NCBI GenBank assembly: GCA_020135845.1
Contig: JACHTQ010000011.1
Coordinates: 1 to 45,906 of the forward strand
DNA: 45,906 nucleotides
Direction: 5' to 3'
DNA from: Campylobacter sp. W0018
GTDB lineage: Bacteria; Campylobacterota; Campylobacteria; Campylobacterales; Campylobacteraceae
The notes beneath the pieces are model-generated. The model was not told the origin of the DNA, made no database searches, and saw only the letters and a list, made by a program, of their open reading frames with translations. The first letter of the stretch is position 1. Each line of letters begins with the position of its first letter. The position numbers and the translations under genes are program-made. This document shows, in pieces, positions 27,098 to 37,647 of the stretch.

Positions 27098-28834
27098 TTA
27101 GGCTTTCATTTCTTTTTCTTTATTTTTAAATTTTCGATAAAGCTCACAGGTATCTAAAAGCTCTTTGTCTTTTCCTATGGCTAAAACTTTCCCTTTGTCA
27201 ATAACAACGATTTTGTCAGCATTTTCAACCGTACTTAATCGATGTGCAATCATTAAAATCAATCTTTCTTTTTTTAGATTTTCTATAGTTTTCATTATAG
27301 CCTTTTCACTTTCATTATCAAGTGCTGACGTTGCCTCATCAAAAATCAATAAATCTGGGTTTTTATATAAAGCTCTAGCAATGGCGATACGTTGTTTTTG
27401 TCCTCCACTTAAATTTTTTCCATGTTCTTTTACTTCAGCATAAATTCCACCCATTGATTCTACAAATTCATAAGCGTTAGCAAGTTTTAAGGCTTCGATC
27501 ACTCTTTTTTCATCTAAATTTTCACTATAAGCCACATTTTCAGCAAAGCTATCATTAAAAAGATAAATATTTTGAGTCACAAGTCCTATTTTATCTCTTA
27601 AACTTTCGATATTAAAGTGATGAATATCTACATCGTTAAATAAAATTTCACCCTTATTTTTTTCATAAAAATACATCAAAAGATTAATAATAGAAGATTT
27701 TCCGCCGCCACTCATACCTACAAGCGCAAGTGTTTCTCCTTTGCTAAATTCAAAATCAATTCCATTTAAAACCTTTTTAGAAGAATTAATATAAGCAAAT
27801 TCCACTTTTTTAAATTGAATTTTTTTTATACTTTTTAATTCTTTATCTCCGCCTTTAATTTCAGGCTCTAAATCCAACAAATAAAAAGTTCTTTCACTTG
27901 CTGCTATAGCCCCTTGAATACCTCCGTATAAATTCGAAAGCCTTTTTATAGGCGTATAGGCCCAAAAAAGTGCTGAAATAAAAGAAAAGAAGCTTCCAAC
28001 ACTCATAGTTCCTTTAATCACTTCGCGTCCACCGACTATAATCACAACAGCAACACCAATAGAACCTACAATCTCCATTAGAGGACTCGTTAAGGATCCT
28101 ATTCTTGTACTTTTTAAAATAATTTTACAGAAAAATTTATTTTCTTGATCAAACTTTTGCCTTTCTTTTTCTTGTGCATTATTGGCTTTGACTAATTCTA
28201 TATTTGAAAAGATTTCTCCTAAACGAGATAAAAGATCAGAATTTTTTTCTTGAATATTTCTTGCATAAAGTTTTAGTTTTTTAACGAAATAAAATAAAGG
28301 AATAATAGCAATTGGTAAAACGATCAAGGCAAAAAAAGCTAATCTTGGGCTTTGAATCACAACCACACTTAAAAGCCCTATGGCTGTAATTAGTTGAGTT
28401 AAAAAATCTGGAATAATATTAGAAACTATGCTTTGTAAAGCACCTATATCATTGGTACAACGACTTATCAATTCTCCACTTCTATGCTGTTTAAAAAAAT
28501 CCATATCTAAACGCAAGATATTTTTTAACACCTTAGAGCGCAAAACTCTTAACATATCTGTACCAATATAAGAGATATAATAAGTTTGCAAATAAGAACC
28601 AGCATTTTTAAGAAAATAAACCAAAATAAATAAAAAAGGGACAATATAAAGCATAGTTTCTTTTTTTTCTATAAAAATTTGATCTAAAATAGGTTTTATC
28701 ATATAAGCAGTTGCCGAAGTGCCGCCACTTGCTAAAAGCATACCTATGCCAACAATAACAAATTGTCTCCAATATCTTTTGTAAAACGGCTTAAAGCGAA
28801 TTAAAACTTCTTTTAAATTCATTTCTTTATGCAT
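27098..28834 (-). CDS. msbA: MsbA-like lipid/LOS ABC exporter
   Basis: Homodimeric type IV ABC exporter, six membrane helices in the first half and an ATPase in the second. Walker A is LVGMSGGGKSS, signature LSGGQKQRIAIARAL, Walker B LLIFDEATSALD and H-loop MIAHRLSTV. Likely flips lipid A-core across the inner membrane. I chose ATG 28834 (MHKEMNLKEVL, 578 residues) because GGGAG lies seven bases before it. Longer in-frame starts would put that site inside the gene. It overlaps the cysS end by 8 bp. Confidence 0.9.
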   Translation of the reverse strand: MHKEMNLKEVLIRFKPFYKRYWRQFVIVGIGMLLASGGTSATAYMIKPILDQIFIEKKETMLYIVPFLFILVYFLKNAGSYLQTYYISYIGTDMLRVLRSKVLKNILRLDMDFFKQHRSGELISRCTNDIGALQSIVSNIIPDFLTQLITAIGLLSVVVIQSPRLAFFALIVLPIAIIPLFYFVKKLKLYARNIQEKNSDLLSRLGEIFSNIELVKANNAQEKERQKFDQENKFFCKIILKSTRIGSLTSPLMEIVGSIGVAVVIIVGGREVIKGTMSVGSFFSFISALFWAYTPIKRLSNLYGGIQGAIAASERTFYLLDLEPEIKGGDKELKSIKKIQFKKVEFAYINSSKKVLNGIDFEFSKGETLALVGMSGGGKSSIINLLMYFYEKNKGEILFNDVDIHHFNIESLRDKIGLVTQNIYLFNDSFAENVAYSENLDEKRVIEALKLANAYEFVESMGGIYAEVKEHGKNLSGGQKQRIAIARALYKNPDLLIFDEATSALDNESEKAIMKTIENLKKERLILMIAHRLSTVENADKIVVIDKGKVLAIGKDKELLDTCELYRKFKNKEKEMKA

Positions 28835-30209
28835 TTTCATACTCCCAAATCGTTCCACTTGGCGTATCTTGTAGCAAGATACCTTCCTTAGCTAAATTTT
28901 CTCTTATTTCATCAGCTTTTTTAAAATCTTTTTCTTTTTTTGCTTCATTTCTTTTCAAAATTTCATTTTCAATAAAAGTTTTTTTATCTTCACTTACTCC
29001 CCATTGAAAATATTTTTTTATGCTCATAAAACCGAAACCAAAAATTTTAGCTAATTCATTTAAAGAATTTTTAATATCTTGTTTTAAAGTTTTATTTTTT
29101 TTATCTAATTCTAAATTAGCATTATTGATAAAATCATCCAAACAAGCTAAAGCTTTAGAGATATTTAGATCATCATTTAAAATTTCTAAAATTTTTTGTG
29201 CAATATCGCTTTGAAATGTTATATTTTGCGTCATGTCAAAATCTAAAATTTCTTCCATATCTAGTCTCTTTTTAAGACGATAAAATTTATCAAGACGTTT
29301 TTTGGCAGCATGCAAATCTTCCAAAGAATAATTAAAATGCGTTCTATAATGTGAGTTTAAAAGATAAAATCTCAACACCTCGCCCATAAAATCTTTAAGT
29401 GCATCTTTTAAAAAAAAGCTATTGTTAAGGCTTTTACTCATTTTTTCATCATTGATTTTAACAAAACCATTATGAAGCCAAATTTTAGCCAAAGTTCTTT
29501 CGCAACCGCAACGACATTGTGCAGATTCATTTTCATGATGCGGAAAAAACAAATCAATTCCACCCGCATGAATATCAAGTGTATCTTTAAAAATAGAATC
29601 AATCATAGCTACACATTCTGTGTGCCAACCTGGGCGACCTTTGCCAAATTTACTTTCATAAAAATTTTCATCGAATTTCCAAAGCACAAAATCGCTTTCA
29701 TTTTTTTTCTTAATATCGCTATCAAGACGAGAAATATTTTCATCCAAACCTCGCTTAGAAAGACTTAAATAATCTTTATCTTTACTTGTATCAAAATATA
29801 AACCATCCTCCAAAGCATAAACAAAGCCTTTTTCTTTTAATCTTGAAATCAAATCAATCATTTCCTTGATAAAATGAGTTGCTCTAGGCTTTAAATTAGG
29901 ATCTAAGACGTTTAATTTTTTCATATCCTCTTCATAGCTTTGTATATAAAATTCTGTTAATTCCCCAATACTTTTCCCGCTTTCAGATATTTTTTTTAAA
30001 ATTTTATCATCAATGTCTGTATAATTTCGAACAAAATTGACTTCACAGCCTTGAGCGATTAAAACCCTACGCAATAAATCAAAACAAACACTACTTCTAG
30101 CATGTCCTAAATGCGCATCATCATAAACAGTAGGGCCACATAAATAAATATTGATTTTTTTCTGACCTAAATGAATTTTTTCTTTTTTAACACTATCCAT
30201 TAATTTCAT
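28827..30209 (-). CDS. cysS: Cysteinyl-tRNA synthetase
   Basis: Class I synthetase, 460 residues. The zinc-site cysteine C24 is in YLCGPTVYDDAHLGHARSS, with the HIGH-type motif HLGH at 33-36. KMSKS is in INDEKMSKSLNNS. Other zinc ligands are expected in WHTECVAM and FFPHHENE. Start ATG 30209 overlaps the murJ stop (TGATG), with AGGGG eight bases before. The TTG just upstream and the ATG three codons downstream are less likely. Confidence 0.96.
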   Translation of the reverse strand: MKLMDSVKKEKIHLGQKKINIYLCGPTVYDDAHLGHARSSVCFDLLRRVLIAQGCEVNFVRNYTDIDDKILKKISESGKSIGELTEFYIQSYEEDMKKLNVLDPNLKPRATHFIKEMIDLISRLKEKGFVYALEDGLYFDTSKDKDYLSLSKRGLDENISRLDSDIKKKNESDFVLWKFDENFYESKFGKGRPGWHTECVAMIDSIFKDTLDIHAGGIDLFFPHHENESAQCRCGCERTLAKIWLHNGFVKINDEKMSKSLNNSFFLKDALKDFMGEVLRFYLLNSHYRTHFNYSLEDLHAAKKRLDKFYRLKKRLDMEEILDFDMTQNITFQSDIAQKILEILNDDLNISKALACLDDFINNANLELDKKNKTLKQDIKNSLNELAKIFGFGFMSIKKYFQWGVSEDKKTFIENEILKRNEAKKEKDFKKADEIRENLAKEGILLQDTPSGTIWEYENA

Positions 30210-31660
30210 CAAATTATCCCCTTAAATCCCATGTAAATCCAAATAAATATATTTAAAACATAAGGCTTTGTCAAATAAAGTATTGCAGTAAAAATTACTA
30301 AAGCAATTATGATTAAAAAGTAAAATTTAAACGATATTAAACCAAAAAATTTCTTAAAACCAAATTCTTTAATATTGGCTCCAAGCAAATAAAAAGCACT
30401 TAAAGAACTCGAAAAAGCTACCCCTATAACTTTCAAATTTTCATCTTTGATTAAAATTATAAAAGCAATCGAACACAAAAGACTTATAAATAAAGCTTTA
30501 AAGGCTATAAAAGCAGCAGTTTTTTGTTTGAATTTAGCATAAAGCCATAATGAAAGAAGCTTTTGTAAACCAAATGGAAGAAGTCCTATGAGATAAGCCA
30601 TTAAAACATAAGCGGTTGTAATGCTATCTGAATGGGTAAAATTTCCTCTTTGAAACAAAAGCTGACAAATTTCTAAAGAATAAACAGAACCCACAATACT
30701 TGAAACAAGCAATAAAACGCTTAAAATTATCATCGCTCTTTGCATGAATTTTAAAGCTAGATTTTCTTGGTTACTTTTTAAATGCTTTAAAATCTTAGGA
30801 AAAGAAACTTGAGTTAAGGCTATAGCAAAAAGCGCCAAAGGAAGCTGAAAAACCCGATTAGCATAATACAAATAGGAAATACTTCCGCTAATTAAAAAAC
30901 TCGCTATTGTAGTATCTAAAAGGGAGCTAATTTGAGTTGCAGAAGAACCTAAAACTCCATGAAAAAAATTTCCATAAAATGATTTCATTTTTGTTTTAGC
31001 TTTTTTTAATCTTATACTTAAAATCATTGCTTTAATAACGGGATTATTTTTTAAGATAATTAAATGTAAAATCAATTGTGCCACACCACTTAAAACCGTT
31101 GCGTAAGAAAAATAATAAAGTGTTTTTAAAGGTTCATTTTTATTAACAAAAAATGCGGCAATAACTATGCTTAAATTAAATAAAGCAGCACTAAATGAAG
31201 TGATAAAAAATTTTTGTTTATAATTTAAAATTGAACCAAAAAAAGTAACTAAAAAAATAAAAAGTAAATACCAAAAATTAATCGCTACTAAAGGCGATGC
31301 GATATCAATAGTTTTTTGATCAAAACCAAAAGCAAAAATTTTAGTAAAAAAAGAAGAAAAAAAACTCACTAAAAGACAACATAAAAAAACAATTGAGCTA
31401 AACTGAACCATAATGCTAACGCAAAATGCTCCTTTTTTCCGCGCCTTTACAAAATTAGGTAAAAAACTTTGCCCAAAAGCTCCTTCTGCAAAAATTCTTC
31501 TAAAAAAAGCAGGCATTTTTAAAGCCACAAAAAAAATATCACTATAAATTCCAGCCCCTAAAAAAAGAGCGATTAAAATATCTCTAGCTAATCCTAAAAC
31601 ACGGGAGCAAAAAATTCCCAAGGCGTTAATAATAAAATTTTTAAATACTAAATTTTTCAT
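30209..31660 (-). CDS. murJ: Lipid II flippase MurJ (MviN)
   Basis: Polytopic MOP-family protein, 483 residues, about 13-14 hydrophobic segments. The N-terminal NALGIFCSRVLGLARDILIA and the following FRRIFAEGAFGQSFLPNF are MurJ signatures, including the conserved Arg-rich loop. It moves lipid II across the inner membrane for peptidoglycan synthesis. It heads a minus-strand run with cysS and msbA; an AT-rich 118-bp gap separates it from the divergent DUF342 gene. Confidence 0.95.
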   Translation of the reverse strand: MKNLVFKNFIINALGIFCSRVLGLARDILIALFLGAGIYSDIFFVALKMPAFFRRIFAEGAFGQSFLPNFVKARKKGAFCVSIMVQFSSIVFLCCLLVSFFSSFFTKIFAFGFDQKTIDIASPLVAINFWYLLFIFLVTFFGSILNYKQKFFITSFSAALFNLSIVIAAFFVNKNEPLKTLYYFSYATVLSGVAQLILHLIILKNNPVIKAMILSIRLKKAKTKMKSFYGNFFHGVLGSSATQISSLLDTTIASFLISGSISYLYYANRVFQLPLALFAIALTQVSFPKILKHLKSNQENLALKFMQRAMIILSVLLLVSSIVGSVYSLEICQLLFQRGNFTHSDSITTAYVLMAYLIGLLPFGLQKLLSLWLYAKFKQKTAAFIAFKALFISLLCSIAFIILIKDENLKVIGVAFSSSLSAFYLLGANIKEFGFKKFFGLISFKFYFLIIIALVIFTAILYLTKPYVLNIFIWIYMGFKGII

Positions 31661-31736
31661 TGTTTTTTTGAAATTTTTTCATGATTTTTTTTAAATATAA
31701 AGATTTTATTTTAACTAAAATTGATTAAAAATTGAC

Positions 31737-31742
31737 TATAAT
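31737..31742 (+). promoter_or_regulatory. -10 box for the DUF342/ruvA/ddl operon
   Basis: TATAAT lies 37 nt before the TTG start at 31779, in the T-rich divergent gap with murJ. It fits a standard Campylobacter sigma-70 promoter, which often lacks a -35 box. Confidence 0.55.
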
Positions 31743-31778
31743 TTAGATTGAAAAATGATTTAATTACGAGGAAAAAAA

Positions 31779-33641
31779 TTGGGGTTAGATGAAAAAATTA
31801 TTTCTTATACCGAAGATCCAAATCAAGAGCTTTTAGAAGTATCATCTAGAACAAATATCGATTTAAATGAACTTGATTTTAATCTTTTGGCATTTTCAAC
31901 CCGATACTGTTTCAATGATAATAATTGGGAGAAAATTTCAGAAAAAGATTTAAATCTTTTTGAAAAAGATGAAGTATTTCTAAAAAACGATTTGCAAATC
32001 AAACAAGAATATAAAATAGAAATTTTTCATCGGATAAATGAAGATAAATTAGCGCATGCAGTAAAACTTATCGCTAATAAAAATCTTACAAAAATAGTCG
32101 CGCAAATTGATTTTAGTTCTTTAAAGTTTCATGAAAAATTAGCCCTTGAGCTTTTGCAAAATATCTATAAAAAAATGCTTAAGCTTAAATTTTTAATAGG
32201 AATTCGCATTTTTGATTTTAAAAAAGAACTTCTTAGTGCTTGCAATAAACACAGATCAAGCTCCTTAAATCAAATTGTGCAAATTAATGTAGCTAGAGGC
32301 ATTGATCCTGTTCAAAGTCAAGATGAAAAGCTGATTTTACTTTATAAAGAAAAGACTAAAAATTACACCATTGATGAAAAAAGATCAGGTATTGTAGTTG
32401 TGGATGAAAATGAAGTTGTTTTAAAACATACCAAATTTAAACAAGGAAAAGAAGGTAAAGATCTTAATTTAAGAGTATTAAAGGTTTTAAGCGCCAATGA
32501 AAATAAAATCAAATTCACTTGCTCTTCTGCATTTAAAGCAGTTGAGCATGAGGATTTTACAGATTATATTGCCTTAAAAAAAGGTTTTATAGCTGAAGAA
32601 TCGGATCGTTTTGATATTAATAACCTATTAGAATTTAATGGGATTGATTTCAAAAATATAGGTATCATACGTGCTGGAATTGATAAAAATGTCAAAATCA
32701 ATATTAAATTTATCTCCGATATACAAGATGCTGTTAATTCCGGAGTTGGAATAGAATGCGAGGAGTTAAATATCGCTGGAAGCGTGGGTAGCAATACTCA
32801 CTTAAAAGCTGCAAAAATGAAAATTGATGGTATCACTCATTCTAAAGCTTATATTTATGCAAAAGAAGGCTATATAAAAACCCATAGGGGGTTTGCAGAA
32901 GGTGAGGTATTAAATATAGACTTACTTGAGGGCGGAACGGTTAAAGCTAAAGAAGTTAGGATTAAAAAAAGCTTAGGAGGGACAATACAAGCAGAAAAAG
33001 TTTATATAGAAGACTTAGAAAACAATAATACCTGTGTTTTTTATAACTGTGCTGTGGTTGAAAGCATGAAAGGGCAAAATAATAGATTTAAGATAAAGGT
33101 AAAAATGCTTGATAAAGATTATGATAAGGAAATTTTTGACATTAAAAATAAAATATCCGCGCTTAATCTTAAAATCAACAAATTAAAACAATTTATATTA
33201 TCTAATAAAAATGGTATTTTAAATATAGAAAAAAAAGCTTTACAGCTTAAAAATCAAGGACAAAATATACCTCCACAATATGAAAAAGCCTTAAAAGAAT
33301 TTTCTTTTCAAAATCATGAATTAAATAAAGCGATCAATGAAGAAAAAGAACTTTTAGAGCTTAAAAAACAATTGCATTCTGAATTAGTAGTGCTTGAGCA
33401 AAGCCTATTTGAAGCCAAATTTATCAATAAAAGTGGCAAGTGGAATGATATGAATGAGATAAAATTTTCACTGATAGAACCTAAAAAAGATATTTTATAT
33501 TCTTCTTTTAGTAATGAAAGTGCTAAATTTATTGAACTTCAAAAAAAGATAGAAGATAATCAAGAAATTATAGAAATCAACAAAAAACTCGATTACGATA
33601 AAAAGGATATAGAATGGTTGTTGCCATCGAAGGAATCATAA
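31779..33641 (+). CDS. Flagellar assembly protein A domain protein (DUF342)
   Basis: 620-residue cytoplasmic protein. The central part (about 180-430) has repeated beta-strand turns such as [36 protein letters not shown] and [20 protein letters not shown], the beta-helix core of the FapA/DUF342 family. A C-terminal coiled coil spans about 440-560. The start is a TTG with GAGGA six bases before it. The family is associated with flagellar placement and number in other bacteria (established for FapA-like proteins; not shown here). Its 3' end overlaps ruvA by 28 bp. Confidence 0.85.
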   Translation: MGLDEKIISYTEDPNQELLEVSSRTNIDLNELDFNLLAFSTRYCFNDNNWEKISEKDLNLFEKDEVFLKNDLQIKQEYKIEIFHRINEDKLAHAVKLIANKNLTKIVAQIDFSSLKFHEKLALELLQNIYKKMLKLKFLIGIRIFDFKKELLSACNKHRSSSLNQIVQINVARGIDPVQSQDEKLILLYKEKTKNYTIDEKRSGIVVVDENEVVLKHTKFKQGKEGKDLNLRVLKVLSANENKIKFTCSSAFKAVEHEDFTDYIALKKGFIAEESDRFDINNLLEFNGIDFKNIGIIRAGIDKNVKINIKFISDIQDAVNSGVGIECEELNIAGSVGSNTHLKAAKMKIDGITHSKAYIYAKEGYIKTHRGFAEGEVLNIDLLEGGTVKAKEVRIKKSLGGTIQAEKVYIEDLENNNTCVFYNCAVVESMKGQNNRFKIKVKMLDKDYDKEIFDIKNKISALNLKINKLKQFILSNKNGILNIEKKALQLKNQGQNIPPQYEKALKEFSFQNHELNKAINEEKELLELKKQLHSELVVLEQSLFEAKFINKSGKWNDMNEIKFSLIEPKKDILYSSFSNESAKFIELQKKIEDNQEIIEINKKLDYDKKDIEWLLPSKES

Positions 33642-34165
33642 CAAAAAAAGAACCAACTTTTGCAGTATTAAAATGTGCTAGCGGACTTAGCTATGGAGTT
33701 TTTATATCTCTTTTTTGCTCTGCTAAACTTCAAAGCAATGAAAAATGTGAGCTTTTAATCACTCAAATTATCAAAGAGGATTCCAATAGATTTTATGGCT
33801 TTTTGGATAAAAATGAACAAAAAATGTTTGAAATGCTTTTAAAGGTCAATGGTGTTGGTGCAAGTACTGCTATGGCAGTTTGCTCAAGCTTAGATGTGAA
33901 TTCTTTTTATCAAGCTTTAAACATGTGTGATGAAAGTTTGCTAAAAAAAGTTCCAGGAATTGGAGCAAAAACTGCCAAAAGAATCATAGTTGAATTAAGC
34001 GATAATAAAAAGAATCTTGAAAATATCAGCAATGAGAAAAATGAAGCTCTAGCGGCTTTACTTTCTTTAGGCTTTAAGCAGGATAAAATTTTAAATATTT
34101 TACGCGATTGCACAGGAACAAATACTAGCGATCTTGTAAAAGAAGCACTTAAAAAACTAGCATAA
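33614..34165 (+). CDS. ruvA: Holliday junction branch-migration protein RuvA
   Basis: DNA-binding subunit of RuvAB, 183 residues. The OB-fold N-terminus ([20 protein letters not shown]) is followed by the two helix-hairpin-helix motifs [15 protein letters not shown] and [19 protein letters not shown], and a small C-terminal domain with [12 protein letters not shown] that contacts RuvB. AAAGGA precedes the ATG. It overlaps the DUF342 gene by 28 bp, suggesting coupled translation. Confidence 0.96.
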   Translation: MVVAIEGIITKKEPTFAVLKCASGLSYGVFISLFCSAKLQSNEKCELLITQIIKEDSNRFYGFLDKNEQKMFEMLLKVNGVGASTAMAVCSSLDVNSFYQALNMCDESLLKKVPGIGAKTAKRIIVELSDNKKNLENISNEKNEALAALLSLGFKQDKILNILRDCTGTNTSDLVKEALKKLA

Positions 34166-34178
34166 GGAGAAAAAATAA

Positions 34179-35219
34179 ATGAATTTTGCGATACTTTTTG
34201 GAGGAAATTCATACGAACACGAAATTAGCATTGTAAGCGCTATAGTCTTAAAAAAAGTTCTTAAGACAAATTTAACCTTTATTTTTTGCGATGAAGATAG
34301 AAAATTTTATCTCATTCCAAATGATAAAATGCATTCAAAAACTTTTAGCACAAGATCTTATAGGAAAGAAAAAGAATTATTTTTAAAACAAAAAGGATTT
34401 TATGTTAAAAATTTTATAGGCGAAAGTAAAATCGAAATAGAATGCGTGATCAATCTTATCCATGGAAAAGATGGAGAAGATGGAAAAATAGCTTCTTTGC
34501 TAGAATTTTTTGATATTAATTTCATCGGACCAAGACTTGAAGCGAGTGTTTTATCTTTTAATAAAGAATTAACCAAGCTTTACGCAAAAAATGTAGGCGT
34601 TAAAACACTTGATTATTCTATGCTTAGAAAAAATTATAATGATAATTTTATTCCAAAATTTCCTTCAATTTTAAAGCCATCAAGACTTGGTAGCAGTATA
34701 GGTATAAGTATCGTCAATAACGAAAAAGAATTCGAATACGCTAAAGATGTGGCTTTTGAATTTGATACAGATATTCTTGTGGAAGAATTTAAAAGCAATA
34801 TTAAAGAATACAATCTTGCCGGTTGTATGATCGATGATGATTTTGTTTTTTCTATCATAGAAGAGCCTAAGAAAAAAGAATTTTTAGATTTTGAACAAAA
34901 ATATCTTAGCTTTTCTGGCAATAACGAGCTTATCGAAGCTGATTTAAGTGAAGAATTAAAAACAAAACTTAAAGAAAATTTTAAAAGGATTTATAATCCA
35001 TTATTTAAAGGCGCTTTAATACGATGTGATTTTTTCGTTTTAGACAACGAAGTTTATCTCAATGAAATCAATCCAAATCCAGGTTCTTTAGCAAATTATC
35101 TTTTTAAAGATTTCAATACTCTTTTAGAAAAACTTGCTAAAAATGCCAAAAATGAAAACAAGATCAAAATAAATTACAATTTTCTTCATTCAATCAACGG
35201 ACAAAAAGGCAAATTATAA
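34179..35219 (+). CDS. ddl: D-alanine--D-alanine ligase
   Basis: ATP-grasp enzyme forming D-Ala-D-Ala for peptidoglycan, 346 residues. It has [15 protein letters not shown] at the N-terminus, then [19 protein letters not shown], the ATP-binding [14 protein letters not shown] and the Mg-binding end [21 protein letters not shown] lies before the ATG. Between ruvA and the antitoxin gene, same strand as murF, which uses its product. Confidence 0.96.
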   Translation: MNFAILFGGNSYEHEISIVSAIVLKKVLKTNLTFIFCDEDRKFYLIPNDKMHSKTFSTRSYRKEKELFLKQKGFYVKNFIGESKIEIECVINLIHGKDGEDGKIASLLEFFDINFIGPRLEASVLSFNKELTKLYAKNVGVKTLDYSMLRKNYNDNFIPKFPSILKPSRLGSSIGISIVNNEKEFEYAKDVAFEFDTDILVEEFKSNIKEYNLAGCMIDDDFVFSIIEEPKKKEFLDFEQKYLSFSGNNELIEADLSEELKTKLKENFKRIYNPLFKGALIRCDFFVLDNEVYLNEINPNPGSLANYLFKDFNTLLEKLAKNAKNENKIKINYNFLHSINGQKGKL

Positions 35220-35231
35220 ACTTTTAAGTCA

Positions 35232-35267
35232 AAATACGTTAAATTTTACATAAAATTTAACGTATTT
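35232..35267. promoter_or_regulatory. 36-bp perfect palindrome before the antitoxin gene
   Basis: Two perfect 17-bp arms (AAATACGTTAAATTTTA and its complement) around a central CA. It fills most of the 61-bp gap between ddl and the Phd-like gene. The right arm begins with TAAAAT, a good -10 box 25 nt before the ATG. It may be the autorepressor operator of the antitoxin, a ddl terminator, or both. Confidence 0.65.
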
Positions 35268-35280
35268 ACTAGGAAATACT

Positions 35281-35496
35281 ATGCTCACCTTTCAAAAAGA
35301 TGAAATTTATACAGCCACAGAGGTTGTTCGAAATTTTAGCCCTATTATGGAAAAATTAAAAAAAAGCCAAACCGGAAAAATCGTTATTTTAAAAAACAAT
35401 AAATTTGAAGCCGTAATGCTTAGCATGACAGAATATGAACGCTTACAAAATGCCATACAACTTTTAGAAAATATTTATAAAAATCAAAAGGTTTAA
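35281..35496 (+). CDS. Orphan Phd/YefM-type antitoxin-like protein
   Basis: 71-residue protein. The first 50 residues (ATEVVRNFSPIMEKLKKS, then VILKNNKFEAVMLSMTEYE) have the Phd/YefM DNA-binding fold pattern, and a short helical tail (LQNAIQLLENIYKNQKV) stands where antitoxins bind their toxin. No toxin gene follows: the next gene, one base downstream, is an alpha/beta hydrolase. The 36-bp palindrome just upstream fits autoregulation. It may have become a plain transcriptional regulator. Confidence 0.8.
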   Translation: MLTFQKDEIYTATEVVRNFSPIMEKLKKSQTGKIVILKNNKFEAVMLSMTEYERLQNAIQLLENIYKNQKV

Positions 35497-35497
35497 A

Positions 35498-36220
35498 ATG
35501 GCGCTAACTCAAATTATCTATGAAGAAAATACTTATAATTTAAGCTATGAAATTATCAATCAAGATCAAAAAAAAACCTTGCTTATCTTACATGGATGGG
35601 GGGCTAATAAAGAATTAATGAAGCAAGCTTTTGCCAAAGAATTTCCTGATTATTGTCATTTGTATCTTGATTTGCCTGGATTTGGAAAATCAAGTATTAT
35701 AAAGGCTTTTCAAAGCAAAGATTATGTTAATATTATAAAAAAATTTTTACAAGAGAAAAAAATCGATATTGATACTTACATGGGTCATTCTTTTGGTGGA
35801 AAAATAGCAGCCCTACTTGCCTTAGAATTTAAAAATTCAAAATTAATCTTACTTTCTAATTCTGGAATTCTTGCTCCAAAATCTTTAAAAATTCGCTTAA
35901 AAATTGCCATTTTTAAATTTTTAAAAATCTTTGGTTTGGGTAAATTTTATCGTTATTTTGCAAGCAAGGATGCTTCAAATTTAAACGCTGTGATGTATCA
36001 AACTTTTAAAAATGTAGTGGATGAAGATTTGAAAGATGTTTTTTCAAAAATAGAAGCAAAAACTTATATTTTTTGGGGCATTGATGATCAAGCTACCCCA
36101 TTGCTAAGTGGAGAAAAAATGCATGAGCTTATTAAAAATAGCAAATTCTATCCTTTAGAAGGGGATCATTTTTTCTTTTTAAAACATTCTGCTTTTATAG
36201 CTAAACAAATAAAAGGATAA
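35498..36220 (+). CDS. Alpha/beta-hydrolase-fold protein
   Basis: 240 residues. The oxyanion-hole motif HGWG is at 32-35, nucleophile elbow GHSFGG with Ser98, an acid in WGIDDQATP and the catalytic His in EGDHFFF near the C-terminus. This is a complete triad. No signal peptide, so cytoplasmic. The substrate cannot be read from sequence; the family includes esterases and lactonases. One base after the antitoxin-like gene and two bases before murF, so probably co-transcribed. Confidence 0.88.
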   Translation: MALTQIIYEENTYNLSYEIINQDQKKTLLILHGWGANKELMKQAFAKEFPDYCHLYLDLPGFGKSSIIKAFQSKDYVNIIKKFLQEKKIDIDTYMGHSFGGKIAALLALEFKNSKLILLSNSGILAPKSLKIRLKIAIFKFLKIFGLGKFYRYFASKDASNLNAVMYQTFKNVVDEDLKDVFSKIEAKTYIFWGIDDQATPLLSGEKMHELIKNSKFYPLEGDHFFFLKHSAFIAKQIKG

Positions 36221-36222
36221 AA

Positions 36223-37647
36223 ATGCTGATTAATGCTCTTTATTTTATTAATTCATTATTGTTTAATTTTTGCATATCTTTTTATCTTATTAGTGCTTTA
36301 CAATGGTATTCTTACAAATTAAATCGTATTGTTTTTCACTATCATAAGCCTTTATGGCATTTATATTTTCTACTTTGTCCTTATTTGATGTTTTTAGTAT
36401 TTCCTTTATATTCTTTAATTTATTTTGTTATTCTTGCTCCAATTTTGTATTTTTGGAATAAAAGCATAGATAAAAAACTCATCTTTACTAGCAAGGTAAA
36501 ATGGTTTTTTGTTTTTGTTTTTGTTTATAACACTCTTTTTGCTATCTTAGCCTTAAGATTTTCATTTCTTTTCAATCTTTGCACCCTAGCCTTAGCACTT
36601 TTAAGTTTAAAAATTTATGATCTCTTTTCAAAAATATATTATAAAAAACAAGCCAAATCAAAATTAAACCATCTTTCAAATTTAAAAATCATACTCATTA
36701 CAGCAAGTTTTGGCAAAACAAGTATTAAAAATTTTCTCTATGAGTTATTAAAAGATGATTTTAAAGTTTATAAAACTCCAAGATCTGTAAATACTCTTAT
36801 GGGAATAGTTGCAGATATCAATAACAATCTAAATGAACAAACTCAAATCTATATCACAGAAGCAGGTGCAAGACTTAAAGGAGATATCGATGAAATCACT
36901 CGCTTTTTAGAGCCACAAATTTGCATCGTAGGAGAAATAGGAAATGCGCATTTAGAATATTTTAAAAGCATAGATAATATCAGACAAACAAAGCTTGAAG
37001 CTCTAAATTCTAAAAGATTAGAAAAAGCTTTTCTTCACACAAGCACACTAAAAAAAGAAGATGAAATCATTACTCTGTATGATGATAAAATAAGTAATAT
37101 TGATTCAAATTTAGAAGGTTTAAAATTTGAAATATCATTCAAACAAGAATTACATGCTTTTAAAAGTCAAATTTTAGGAGAATTTAATGCTCAAAATTTA
37201 TGTGTTTGCATACTTTGCGCTCATTATTTAGGTATTAATTTTGAGTCTATTAAGAAAAATATCTTAAATATCAAATCCGTAGAGCATCGCTTGCAAATCA
37301 TTTCTAAAGAACCAAAATTCATTATCGATGATGGTTTTAATGGCAATTTTAAAGGAATGAGTGCAAGTTATCGTTTATGCAAACTTTATCAAGGACGTAA
37401 AGTTTTAGTTAGTCCTGGCATTATAGAGGTTAGCAAAGAAGAAAATATCAAACTCGCACAAATCATTAATGATTGCTTTGATTTAGCTATCATCACAGCC
37501 AATGTAAATGCTGAAATTTTTGAAAAAGAACTCAGCATCAAAAAAATCATATTAAAAGAAAAATCCGAACTAGTAAATACTTTAGCCAAAGAAACCAAAA
37601 ACGGAGATTTGATTTTATTTTCTAATGATGCCCCTAGTTTTATGTAA
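36223..37647 (+). CDS. murF: Membrane-anchored MurF-like UDP-MurNAc-tripeptide:D-Ala-D-Ala ligase
   Basis: 474 residues. The first 140 residues are four or five hydrophobic segments (for example YFLLCPYLMFLVFPLYSLIY), replacing the usual MurF substrate domain. A Mur ligase core follows: ATP loop ITASFGKTSIKNFL near 157, ITEAGARLKGDIDEI, GEIGNAHLEYF and the C-terminal EHRLQIISKEPKFIIDDGFNGN block. It would add D-Ala-D-Ala, made by ddl upstream. The membrane part is unusual for a Mur ligase. Its end overlaps the convergent flgS by 8 bp. Confidence 0.88.
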   Translation: MLINALYFINSLLFNFCISFYLISALQWYSYKLNRIVFHYHKPLWHLYFLLCPYLMFLVFPLYSLIYFVILAPILYFWNKSIDKKLIFTSKVKWFFVFVFVYNTLFAILALRFSFLFNLCTLALALLSLKIYDLFSKIYYKKQAKSKLNHLSNLKIILITASFGKTSIKNFLYELLKDDFKVYKTPRSVNTLMGIVADINNNLNEQTQIYITEAGARLKGDIDEITRFLEPQICIVGEIGNAHLEYFKSIDNIRQTKLEALNSKRLEKAFLHTSTLKKEDEIITLYDDKISNIDSNLEGLKFEISFKQELHAFKSQILGEFNAQNLCVCILCAHYLGINFESIKKNILNIKSVEHRLQIISKEPKFIIDDGFNGNFKGMSASYRLCKLYQGRKVLVSPGIIEVSKEENIKLAQIINDCFDLAIITANVNAEIFEKELSIKKIILKEKSELVNTLAKETKNGDLILFSNDAPSFM

